DNA of 64,000 nt, taken from the NCBI GenBank assembly GCA_009760855.2, contig WPIO01000185.1, positions 1-64,000 of the forward strand. The letters are read 5' to 3'. The notes beneath the pieces are model-generated. The model saw nothing but the letters and a program-made list of their open reading frames with translations, made no database searches and was not told the DNA's origin. The position numbers and the translations under genes are program-made. Source of the stretch: Cristatella mucedo. Taxonomy: Eukaryota > Bryozoa > Phylactolaemata > Cristatellidae. Shown here in pieces: positions 9,861 through 18,081 of the stretch (position 1 is its first letter; every line of letters begins with the position of its first letter).

Positions 9861-10946
9861 ATGCCAAAAAAGTAAGGAAAGGTAAAGGAGTAGAAGAAGA
9901 TTTAAAAGAAAGAACTAAAACAACTAAAGATGTGTTAGATGGAGTAAAAACTGCAACAAAAATAGGTGAAAAAGCAGTTGCAAAATTATTACCAAAATTA
10001 GCAGCAAGATTATCTTTACAAGCTTCTGGAAAGATTGCAACAGCTGTTCCCAAAGTATTACAGTCTCTTAAAGTAATTGGAGCAGGTACAAAAGTTTTAG
10101 GTGGGTTCCTATCAGGTTTTATAGGATTAGTTGATTTATCTTTATTTATAAAGCAAATAGTAGATGATATTACTAGTGGTAAATATGGACAGGTATTCTG
10201 GAAGACAATGTCAGAAAAAAGGACTTAATAAAATGATAGAATCACTAGAAATAGGTCTTGCAATTTATGATGTTTTACTTGCAGCTGAAAAAGATGGTTA
10301 TCCTTGGTATTGGGCTCCTAGTGTTTATTTAAGTGAAGTGTTTGGAATGGAAGTTAATTGGGACGCAAGTCAATTAGATCCTAAAACTTGGAGTAAGAAC
10401 TTTTCTGAAGTGAGATCAGGGGGTTTTCTTTCTGCAATCCCTGCACTCTTTGGATTGATTGCTGCAGCTGTTGGAACGGCTGGTACAGTGATTTCAATTG
10501 GTGTAACTGTTGCAAGTCTAATAAAGAAACTAATAGATCAAACAATAATCACTGCTAAATCGCCTCCAATGAAAACACATGAACAAAGAATGGAGGCATT
10601 AACCTTGCAAGGTGAAAGACTTACAAATGCTATTACTGATATAAAGAAAATGGTAAAACTAATTGATAGAGGTGTTGATATAGATGTTAGTGGTAAAGTA
10701 CAACAATCAGAAGTACAAAATCGTTTAGATTATCAAGATCAAGGAAGAGCACTTGTAGAGAATGGAGGAGTTGATTTCTCTCCAGAATTGAAAAGAGATA
10801 TAAAACAAGTTGAAAGTACTTCTGTTGGCTGTAAGAAAACTTGTAATTATAAGGCTGAGAGTGCAATGTTGTTAAGTACTCTTTATTCTAGGGGTGCTAT
10901 ACCTGAAGAAATTGATAAAGAGGTTAAAAAGCTGTTATTATATTGA
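9861..10946 (+). pseudogene. Hydrophobic, membrane-active-type structural protein
   Basis: About 360 codons in three frame segments that join at A6 runs near 9866 and 10213. A basic N terminus (K/R-rich) is followed by amphipathic, Ala/Gly/Leu-rich helices. A hydrophobic stretch rich in Ala, Ile and Gly (about 10430-10530) could be a transmembrane pair. The C-terminal third is charged and helical with a short C-x-x-x-C element. Adintoviruses and adenoviruses have membrane-lytic or core-associated proteins of this character, but I cannot assign a homologue. It ends at TGA 10944-10946. Confidence 0.55.
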
Positions 10947-10962
10947 AAAAGAGATGTAGTAA

Positions 10963-11541
10963 TTAGTAATCACTGTATCTAACTAATTTGTTATCATCAT
11001 CTACACAATAATTGAAATTCAATCTTGCATAATCTAAATGTAAGCGAATTGCTTTTAGACCTCTAACTTTTGCCGCTTCTTCTGCATCATCAAATAAACC
11101 CAAGTGATATAAATGTTTATCTATTCGAATATATGATTGCCATTTGTTTCTTTTTTCATTCAAACAAACACTAACAAAACCACTAGTGTTATTTTTTCTT
11201 ATTCCTACATTTCTATTATTTTCAGATGATGTTGCTTCACGTAAATTATTAAAACTATTATTTAGTTTATTACCGTCAAAGTGATCTATTTCTTGCAAAG
11301 GAATTTTACCTGTCACTATCAGCCAGGCCAAACGGTGAGAATAATACAATTTTCTATCAATTCTAATAATTCTATATCTATCTGATCTTCTACAACCTGA
11401 TTCCTCTCCTACTTTTGCAGTTACTCCACGATTAGTTTTATTTGTAAATTTTCCGGTGAATGCATTATAAGATAAAAGCTCATTAACACGTTCTCTCCAT
11501 TGAGCAACTTGATCGACTCTAGTATAATTATCCATTGACAT
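10963..11541 (-). CDS. HNH homing-type endonuclease with AP2 DNA-binding domain
   Basis: 192 residues, intact, starting after GCATAGAA. Residues ~65-120 form the HNH_3 core: SHRLAW, then IDHFDGNKLNNSFNNLREAT and ENNRN, where the His pair and Asn residues would bind metal and cut. Residues ~125-175 are an AP2-like DNA-binding repeat (TSGF.SV ... KW.S.I ... LG.FDDAEEAA). This pairing is typical of free-standing phage and algal-virus homing endonucleases. It lies antisense between two structural genes and is probably a selfish gene within the virus. Function in host unknown. Confidence 0.88.
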   Translation of the reverse strand: MSMDNYTRVDQVAQWRERVNELLSYNAFTGKFTNKTNRGVTAKVGEESGCRRSDRYRIIRIDRKLYYSHRLAWLIVTGKIPLQEIDHFDGNKLNNSFNNLREATSSENNRNVGIRKNNTSGFVSVCLNEKRNKWQSYIRIDKHLYHLGLFDDAEEAAKVRGLKAIRLHLDYARLNFNYCVDDDNKLVRYSDY

Positions 11542-11592
11542 TTCTATGCAGTGTTTTTAATCTGTTTAAATTATTTTATTATTTATAGAAAT

Positions 11593-12415
11593 ATGAGTTA
11601 TCAAGAAGTAAAAATATCATTGTCTGATCATCAGATAAAACTAATACATAAATCAATGGAGCCTATCTCAATCAGACTTAAACATTCAGATTTTACAGGA
11701 TCTGTTCCAATTCTTCTTACTAATACACAATTAAAAAGAATAGAAAAAAGTAGAAGTGCTAATAAAGGTTTGCAATTGAATATTTCTCTTAATCAACTAA
11801 GAGCAAAAAGAAGACAAGGTTCTGGCATCGTAGATATAATAAGCAAATTATCTGGTGGAAGAGAGTTTCATCTTTCTCTTCCTAAAGGTGTTCAATCTGA
11901 AAATGTTCCAGGTGGATCTTTCAACAATACTGGGAAATATTCTTATGCCGGGCCAGGTACTCAATTCAAAAAAAAGAATGGAGCAGGGTTACACTGGAGT
12001 GATTGATTTGGATGCACGTGCTTTAATTCATGACCATACATACACAGAGACTTCAAATGATCCAGAACCAAAAAGAACTGAAATTAGAAATTTATCAGAT
12101 CCAGTTCTTGCTGAGAGTGCTGCAAGAATAGCATGAGATCCTAAACAGCCGAATTATGTTAGAGAAGATGCTACGACAGTTGCTGCCATCATGAGTGCAA
12201 AAGCAAAGTTTGGTTTAGGTATAGGTGGTAGTATCTTAGACAGCAAAATAGCAATGGAATTCCTAAAAGACAAAGTATCAAACCCAACAAGTATAAGTAA
12301 GATAACTAATTATGCTAAAACTCTTGTTGATAAGATGATATCTATAAGTAAAAAAAGATATAATCTAATTTTGGTTTTGTTTTATGTTTATCTATTTTTT
12401 TTTATGTTTATCTAA
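11593..12415 (+). pseudogene. Phospholipase A2-fold capsid protein, frameshifted
   Basis: Starts after TTTATAGAAAT. The first ~115 residues are a basic, possibly capsid-binding region. A PLA2-type calcium-loop motif YAGPGT lies near 11945 and the catalytic LDARALIHDHTY His-Asp dyad near 12009-12045. Parvovirus VP1 and several adintoviruses use such a domain to breach endosomes. An A8 run at 11969-11976 breaks the frame between these motifs. TGA at 12134-12136 interrupts an otherwise open frame that continues past 12191. The C terminus is hydrophobic in one frame, or ends near 12363 if the A7 run there is misread. Catalytic residues are intact. Confidence 0.72.
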
Positions 12416-12906
12416 TAATCTGCAGGATTAAATTTATCCTGTGATTGTTTTTTATCTACATTATAAACTATAACTTGATCAATCTTCAATCTAAAATTAA
12501 GTCTTTCTTCAAAATTATAAACTTCTTTAGTAATATACGATCCATGTAGAATTCCAGTGATAGCAAAGTCATTTCCAAACTTTTGAATTATCTCAGCGAC
12601 ACTAGTAAATTTAATTTGTTTGTTCTTTTGATCAAAGAAAATACTTGGTTTATTACGAAATGAAATTCTAATACCAATAGTTGAACGTATAAAACTTCCG
12701 CTGTATTCAAGTTTCACACTTGCTCTATTATGAATATCTTCAAGTACTTCAGGTCTCATATCTTCTGTAACATACATCCACGCATTGAAGTAAGGATTAG
12801 AATCTTTACTAATTTTCTCTTCGATGTGAATACGCGCTTGCTTTCCTTTAGGAATTACGACTGCGGAATTTTCGAGTACAACGAATTTTTTATTCTCCGT
12901 TTCCAT
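12412..12906 (-). CDS. Unknown 164-residue viral protein
   Basis: Intact, starting after GCATAGAA; the convergent neighbour overlaps its stop by 4 bp. Mixed alpha/beta composition with several amphipathic strands and a conserved-looking C-terminal block (G-I-L-H-G-S-Y ... F-R-L-K-I-D-Q-V-I-V-Y). An OB-fold single-strand-binding role is conceivable from size and position, but no diagnostic motif is visible. No membrane segment or signal peptide. Likely co-oriented with the protease. Confidence 0.55.
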   Translation of the reverse strand: METENKKFVVLENSAVVIPKGKQARIHIEEKISKDSNPYFNAWMYVTEDMRPEVLEDIHNRASVKLEYSGSFIRSTIGIRISFRNKPSIFFDQKNKQIKFTSVAEIIQKFGNDFAITGILHGSYITKEVYNFEERLNFRLKIDQVIVYNVDKKQSQDKFNPADY

Positions 12907-12935
12907 TTCTATGCAAGGGAAAGAAAATGTTTAAA

Positions 12936-13286
12936 TTAAATTAGCAATTCCATCGTCGATCCAAAATCCGATTCTTGCATTAGTTTTAAGAAGATTAGAC
13001 ACCTTCTTCCACAATCTGTTTGATCGTATTCTTGTAACTTAAACGTCTGAAATGTTGGTATAACACCAAAATATTTTATAACTTCAGGCATTGGTGGTAC
13101 ACCGAATGAATCAAAGTAAAAACATTTGTTTCCTTCTTTTTTAAGTGCTACCCAATGATATATTGCTTTTTCTGATTCACCAGTATTACAAATGAGACAT
13201 TCATTTCTTAATGGTTTTGTTAGTTCATCTTTTGCAAAGACACCTCTAAAATTCTTTATATCTAATTCTATTACATAATTATTTAT
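12936..13286 (-). CDS. Adenain-like capsid-maturation cysteine protease
   Basis: A 117-codon open frame with no early ATG, so easily missed. It contains the adenain/Ulp1 signature in order: F-R-G-V-F-A-K-D-E-L, then NECLICNT, the catalytic His in HWVAL, the YFDSFG strand with a P-P segment, and Gln plus catalytic Cys in QTDCG with a second Cys four residues on. Polinton proteases cut capsid precursors. This one is shorter than usual (about 150-200 residues) at both ends. The first codon after the upstream stop is ATA, and the C-terminal tail may change frame in an A4 run near 12985. Flanked by structural genes as in other Polintons. Confidence 0.8.
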   Translation of the reverse strand: MNNYVIELDIKNFRGVFAKDELTKPLRNECLICNTGESEKAIYHWVALKKEGNKCFYFDSFGVPPMPEVIKYFGVIPTFQTFKLQEYDQTDCGRRCLIFLKLMQESDFGSTMELLI

Positions 13287-13748
13287 TTATATATCAGTCA
13301 AAGGTGATGATTTTACTTTTTTAAATTGTTCAATAGTCTTTTTTAGTTCTGAAATCATTTGTTCTTTATCAGCACATCCACCAACTCCAGAACCACTATA
13401 TCTATCTTTACTGCCTGAGAATTTTTTACTAAGTGTATTTGATATTGCAGCAAATAAAGCAGGAGTTGGAACAGATGATCCAGATTTGTTTTTTATTCTT
13501 CCAGAACCAGATTTTTTTTGTATTCTTCCAGAACCAGATTTGTTTTGTATTCTACCTGAACCAGATTTGTTTTGTATTCTTCCAGAACCAACTGTTATTC
13601 TCAATTTAACAAACTTTGACTTCTTACTATTACAAATAGTACAAACACCTTTAAGCATTCCTCTCATTCCTTTCGTACTATCTACTTCTAAATATTCTTC
13701 ATGGAGTGTATCAGTTTGTTTTTTACACTTCAAACAATATATTTTCAT
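13287..13748 (-). CDS. Zinc-ribbon protein with GSGRIQNKS repeats
   Basis: 153 residues from the ATG at 13748, preferred because it abuts the shared promoter; an upstream in-frame extension would run into the ATPase. N terminus: MKIYCLKCKK ... CTICNSKKSKF, two CxxC knuckles forming a zinc ribbon as in small core or DUF5679-type proteins of Polinton-like viruses. Residues ~55-90 are four tandem copies of GSGRI-(Q/K)-(N/K)-K-S, basic and flexible. A Ser/Gly stretch and an amphipathic helix end the protein. It may bind viral DNA in the virion; inference from charge and relatives. Confidence 0.7.
   Translation of the reverse strand: MKIYCLKCKKQTDTLHEEYLEVDSTKGMRGMLKGVCTICNSKKSKFVKLRITVGSGRIQNKSGSGRIQNKSGSGRIQKKSGSGRIKNKSGSSVPTPALFAAISNTLSKKFSGSKDRYSGSGVGGCADKEQMISELKKTIEQFKKVKSSPLTDI
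13482..13589 (-). repeat. Four 27-bp in-frame tandem repeats
   Basis: Four copies of a 27-bp unit encode the GSGRIQNKS peptide in the zinc-ribbon gene. Copies differ by one to three bases, mostly in T runs, suggesting recent expansion with some drift. Confidence 0.9.
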
Positions 13749-13769
13749 ATCTATTATAATATAGAAAAA
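13749..13769. promoter_or_regulatory. 21-bp bidirectional promoter
   Basis: The only sequence between the divergent ATGs of the zinc-ribbon gene (13748, reverse) and the ATPase (13770, forward). It holds TATTATAATATAGAAAA forward and a TATAATAGAT motif reverse, both versions of the element-wide start motif. Two genes must share or closely overlap their initiation signals here. Confidence 0.6.
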
Positions 13770-14453
13770 ATGTCTTTGCAAGTTAAACCATTCAATTTTG
13801 GACAAGATGTGGATACTGGACATAAAGAACCATTACTTAAAGTACCAATTAGATCATTAGTTCTTGGACCAAGTGGAACAGGTAAATCTCAGTTAGTAAT
13901 GAATTGGATATTTTATGGAAAAGTTAATCATGATACTTGTACAATCATTGCTTCAAGTTTAGATCAAAAGTTATATCGTGGTCTTATGTCAATGACTAAA
14001 GAGAAACCTTCATTTGTTTGGGTTGATGGAATTGATAATATGCCAGAAGTTGATTCATATAAGAAGTGTAAGAATGTTGTTGTATTAGATGACTTGATGA
14101 CAGAAGATCAATCTAAGATATTAGATTATTTTACTAGAGGAAGACATAAAGGCTGGAATATATTTTATCTTGCTCAAGGTTTTACTAATATTCCTAGAAG
14201 AGAAATGAGAAATAATGTAAATATGATAATAATCTTTAAACAGAATAACACTGATATAGAATACATTCATGATTCATATGTTGGTGATATTGATAAGAAA
14301 CAATTTAGAGAATGGGTAAACTCCTGTACAAGGAAAAGATATAGTTATTGTGTTATTGATCTAACTAAAACTGAAGATGAAGGAAGATTTTGGTCAGTAG
14401 ATAGTTCAGGTAAACAATTAATAACTATTTTAATTGAATATAAGAGAAAATGA
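13770..14453 (+). CDS. FtsK/HerA-type (A32-like) genome-packaging ATPase
   Basis: 227 residues, intact. Walker A GPSGTGKS at residues 33-40, Walker B NVVVLDD at 102-108, and a downstream T-R-G-R-H-K-G segment followed by an N-containing sensor region, as in packaging ATPases of Polintons, NCLDVs and adenovirus-like viruses. It would drive viral DNA into the preformed capsid. The ATG was chosen because it follows TATAATATAGAAAAA; an in-frame upstream extension into the reverse gene is ignored. The stop TGA overlaps the next ATG (ATGA). Confidence 0.92.
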   Translation: MSLQVKPFNFGQDVDTGHKEPLLKVPIRSLVLGPSGTGKSQLVMNWIFYGKVNHDTCTIIASSLDQKLYRGLMSMTKEKPSFVWVDGIDNMPEVDSYKKCKNVVVLDDLMTEDQSKILDYFTRGRHKGWNIFYLAQGFTNIPRREMRNNVNMIIIFKQNNTDIEYIHDSYVGDIDKKQFREWVNSCTRKRYSYCVIDLTKTEDEGRFWSVDSSGKQLITILIEYKRK

Positions 14454-15471
14454 TTAACGGTAAAATATATGCGAGTAAGAACAGACCTTGCAGAAGAAGT
14501 GTTCAAGAAGCAATAGATTTAGAAAATAAACTTGTTAATTTAGAAAAATTACGTGTTGCTGAAATACTTGATAATGCTCAAGAGATACAAAGAATTGAAG
14601 CAGAAATGCAAGCAAGAGATAGAGTTGAACATGAACTAAATGAACGTACTATAGAGAAATCAACTGATAACTCTGGTAATATTGTTATTAGTAAGTTAAA
14701 AAAGATTTAGACCTTCACTTGCAGTTCAAATGGAAGAACAGGAACAAGCTAAAAAAAATGTTAGAGTATAAAGCACCAGTAGATATTTCTAACATAGTAA
14801 AAAAAAAGGATTTGCTGCAATTGCTGAAGGAAAACCTAAAAATGCTGTAACTATTGCAAATCAAGCTAAAAAAAATGCTGCTAATCCAGAAATAAGAGAA
14901 GCAATTGATTCACTTCAAAAGGGAATTGCAGAGCATCATAATTTTAATCCTTCAACTGATAAGAGACCTAGTAAGAGAGTTAGAAAAGCAAAAGTTGTTA
15001 AAGAACCTGTTGTTCAATCGGTTCAAGAACCTGTTACAGTTGTTCAAGAATCTGAAACTGATATTCTAAAAGAAAAGAAACAATATCTTCTTGATACAAT
15101 TAAAACTAGAGGATCAGGATCTAATAAAGTAAGAAACGCTATAGAAAGTATGAGAGTAGATAATAAAGAAAAATTTAATTCTGATGTTGGATTTTTACTT
15201 GCAGAATTGAGAGCTTTGGATAAAAGAAATCAAACAGAAAATGTTATTTATAGTTATCTTACTTATACTGGACAAGGAGTGGAAATAGTTCCATTGTTTG
15301 TAAAATCTGAAAAAGAAGTACTTGATAAACTTGATCTATGATTAAGTGAACTTGCTGCTGGAAATAGAGGAGTGATACCTTCAATAAGTTCTGCAGTAGA
15401 TTACCTTGCTACATCGAAAAGCACCAAAAAAATATGTTGCAAAGATAAACAATCTTTTATTTAATATATAG
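14450..15471 (+). pseudogene. Unknown virion-associated protein, frameshifted in A runs
   Basis: Begins in ATGA overlap with the ATPase. About 335 codons in several frame segments. Breaks coincide with A runs near 14698, 14750, 14800 and 15426, and TGA 15339-15341 interrupts a frame that stays open afterwards. The N terminus is a charged coiled-coil-like helix; the middle is Lys/Pro/Val-rich (repeated EPV-x-Q). The C-terminal half (from about 15100) looks globular and is the best candidate for a conserved domain. Placed between ATPase and penton, so a minor capsid or assembly factor is plausible. No homologue recognised. Confidence 0.55.
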
Positions 15472-15473
15472 AA

Positions 15474-16340
15474 ATGAGTGACTTGGTAAAAATTGCTAGT
15501 GATATATTAAAGAATCTTGAAAGCATTAGAAAAACTAGTCAAGCAAGTAAAGAAGGATACGTTTTCAATGCAACTGGAACAACTAATCCAATAAGAACTA
15601 GGGTTAATAAACCAATATTACTAAGAGGTAAAAACTTCAAGATCTGTTTTAAGATATTTGCTGCAACTAACTCTATTAGAAATATAACTGAAACTAATAA
15701 TACATTTATTTATAGAGGAACTGGTGGTTCAGAACAAACTATTAAATTAAGTCCTGGAATATATGGTGGTACAACTGATGATATAAATGTTGGAATTGCT
15801 GATACAATTAATAATTCAATTACACAATCTGGAGCACCAACTGATAATTTTCAAATGGGGCTTGATACTGCTACTTCAAAGTCATGGATTAAGTTACCTG
15901 TTGGTTGGTCATTCCTTGCAAGTAAATCTACTCTTTCTACTATATTAGGATTTACCTCTGCTGCTTATACTACACTTTCTGCTGCTGACTTTGCTAAGAT
16001 GTATTCTGATATTACACCAGTCATTTGCCTACCTAATACTAAGGTTGATTCTGAGAATGAAGTGTATGTTAGTAATATTGATTTTATAGTTATAAATTGT
16101 AACATGGTTGCAAGTGGAACTAGTTTTATAAATAAGAAAGAGTCGCAAGTGTTAGCCAGTTTTCCTTATGATGCCTATCCGTGGAGTCTAATGGTCTATG
16201 AACCAAAAACTATTGAATATAATAATGTTGCTAATGATTCTATCTCTGATATAGTAATTACTATAACTGATCAAAACCAAAATCTAATAGATTTAAATTC
16301 CCAAAATATTACGGTTGCTATAGAAATTCTCGAAGTTTAA
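15474..16340 (+). CDS. Penton (single jelly-roll minor capsid) protein
   Basis: 288 residues, intact, ATG right after AATATATAGAA. An N-terminal helix is followed by a beta-rich body. The C terminus ends in the Polinton-penton pattern I-T-D-Q-N-Q-N-L-I-D-L-N-S-Q-N-I-T-V-A-I-E, the last jelly-roll strands. Pentons occupy the fivefold vertices. Order ATPase-unknown-penton-penton-like-MCP supports the call. No Cys-rich or membrane features. Confidence 0.78.
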   Translation: MSDLVKIASDILKNLESIRKTSQASKEGYVFNATGTTNPIRTRVNKPILLRGKNFKICFKIFAATNSIRNITETNNTFIYRGTGGSEQTIKLSPGIYGGTTDDINVGIADTINNSITQSGAPTDNFQMGLDTATSKSWIKLPVGWSFLASKSTLSTILGFTSAAYTTLSAADFAKMYSDITPVICLPNTKVDSENEVYVSNIDFIVINCNMVASGTSFINKKESQVLASFPYDAYPWSLMVYEPKTIEYNNVANDSISDIVITITDQNQNLIDLNSQNITVAIEILEV

Positions 16341-16349
16341 TATAGAAAA

Positions 16350-18054
16350 ATTTCAATAAGATTAACTTGAACTAGTAGTTCAGAATCAAAAACATTATAT
16401 CCCCCGATTATGCTAGGATCTGATTCAGGTTACAATAAAATTGGATTACGTAGAGTAGAATTTACTTATACTAATAAAGTAGTATTAAATATACTAAAAG
16501 ATATAAACGATAAACTTTGGTTTAAGTGGTCAATGACTGATGCATCACCTGCTTATATCACAATTGCTCCTGGTTATTATGATTCAAATAAAATAACAGC
16601 AGCTCTAAATAGATGACTATCAGAACCTCAACCAAAAACTATCGTTGCTCCAAATGGTTCAACAACGACATCAACGGTTAGTGCTTTTTATGATTCAACT
16701 AAAAGAAATAGTGCAGGTATAAAATTTAGTTTTGATACAGATGATAGAATACTAATCCAAATAGTTGGTGATTATGTTGTTCTACTTGGAAGCAATTCTA
16801 ATGTTGCTGTGAATTCAATAGGTGATACTCTTGGTTTTAATTCAAATCAACAAGGAACATTTGATTCTGCACTTGTAGGTGGAACACCATATGAAGCAAT
16901 AGAAAAAGCAATGTACTTTGCAGGAATCTTTAAAGCATGGAATAAAATGTTATTACCAGACAATAAAGGAATACGATTGATAAGCGTTGATTGGGATTTA
17001 GTTGATCCTTTTAAGAATTATGTAGAAAGAAGAAAAGGATTCTTAGAGCAATGTACTTCTTTACATATTATAGAGATTGATGATATTAGTCCAGGTGAAA
17101 AGGTTGATCTACATATTAATAATGTATTGTATTTATCAAGACGTGGAGATATCGATGGAATAAGTAGTTTTAAGATAAGTTTAACAGGTCAAAATGGAAA
17201 TCCTGTTTCAATTATAACTGATTCAGTTGCAACAATAGAAATTTCAAAGTTATATAGAGCAATGGGTAGCTATGCAAGAGTTGGTCATCATAAAATACAA
17301 GGAGGTAAATATCATGGATCAGGATTAAAATTTGATAATGCTCTTAATATCTTTAATCAAGTTTTAGGTACTACAAGTAAAGCTGTAGATGCAGGATTAT
17401 CGATTGCAAATAAAGGTATTGAAATGCATCAAGCAAGAAAGCTTACTGAACTTCAAACAAAGAAAAAAAAGATAGATCAAGATTATTCTGTTAAACGTAG
17501 AGAGATGGATGATAAACTTGAAGAAGAAAAGAGAAAGAAAGAACTTGAATATGAGCTTGAAAAGAAAAGAAAAGACGAAGAATATGACAGAAAGATGGAA
17601 GAGATGGATCTTAAACTAAAAGAAGTTATGCTTGAAAAGGTTACTAAGAAAAAATCTAAAAAAAGTAGAAAGGCAAAGATAGAAGAGGAAGATCCAGAAG
17701 TAGAAGATTATTCAGAGACTCTTAGAGAGAATGATCCTAAAGCATATAAAGAAATAGCAAAAGTAATTAATGATAAAGCTGTTGTTCCATATGTTAATCC
17801 TAGGATTGATACTTATAATATAATAATAATAAATCCTAGCTGATTAAACAGCCTCTTTTGTATAGCGACAGAAGAGCCTTTATGGCTATCACCACCGCTT
17901 GCAGTGGCGATAAAGGATCGCCCCACCGCAGGAATCGAACCCACGACCTCGGGACCGAGGCCGTGAAAGCAACCGCCTTACCTAGTGTGCCATCACGGCT
18001 TATGGTGGAAACATAAAGAGAAAATTAGGTGCTGGTTTATATATTCAAAAATAA
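16350..18054 (+). pseudogene. Second penton-like protein with coiled coil, split by a SINE
   Basis: Follows AATATAGAAAA, where the expected ATG is ATT (16350-16352). Internal TGA codons at 16368 and 16614 lie in one continuous frame to 17840. The first ~300 codons look like a second jelly roll (Y-T-N-K-V ... ITIAPGYYD ... a terminal strand pair before I-E-I-S-K-L). A Lys/Glu-rich coiled coil (about 17450-17650) follows and then a conserved-looking tail. A SINE at 17831-18001 cuts the tail; about 17 residues and the TAA (18052-18054) survive beyond it, containing a G-G-N-I-K-R-K-L-G-A-G-L segment. The fused coiled coil could link vertex proteins or fibres to the capsid; inference. Confidence 0.68.
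17831..18001 (-). mobile_element. tRNA-derived SINE (family 1) inside the virus
   Basis: Reverse-oriented. Shows the Pol III B-box-like GGTTCGATTCC complement (about 17933-17943), an accept-stem-like GTGATGGCACACTAGG start at 17984-18000, and an A/T-rich (AAT)n tail near 17820. Close copies lie in the host at 33002, 33893, 39658 and 53269. Dates the virus as resident in the germline before this SINE was last active. Confidence 0.88.
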
Positions 18055-18081
18055 AATTTTAGTTTTTTATATAGAGAAGAA

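Noticed and set aside
9850-10053. Reverse frame opposite the hydrophobic protein
   Set aside because: Shadow of the forward coding sequence.
17836-18000. Possible genuine tRNA genes at the SINE positions (17831, 33002, 33893, 39658, 53269)
   Set aside because: The A and B box regions recur with the same non-tRNA body and A/T-rich tail, so these are SINEs.
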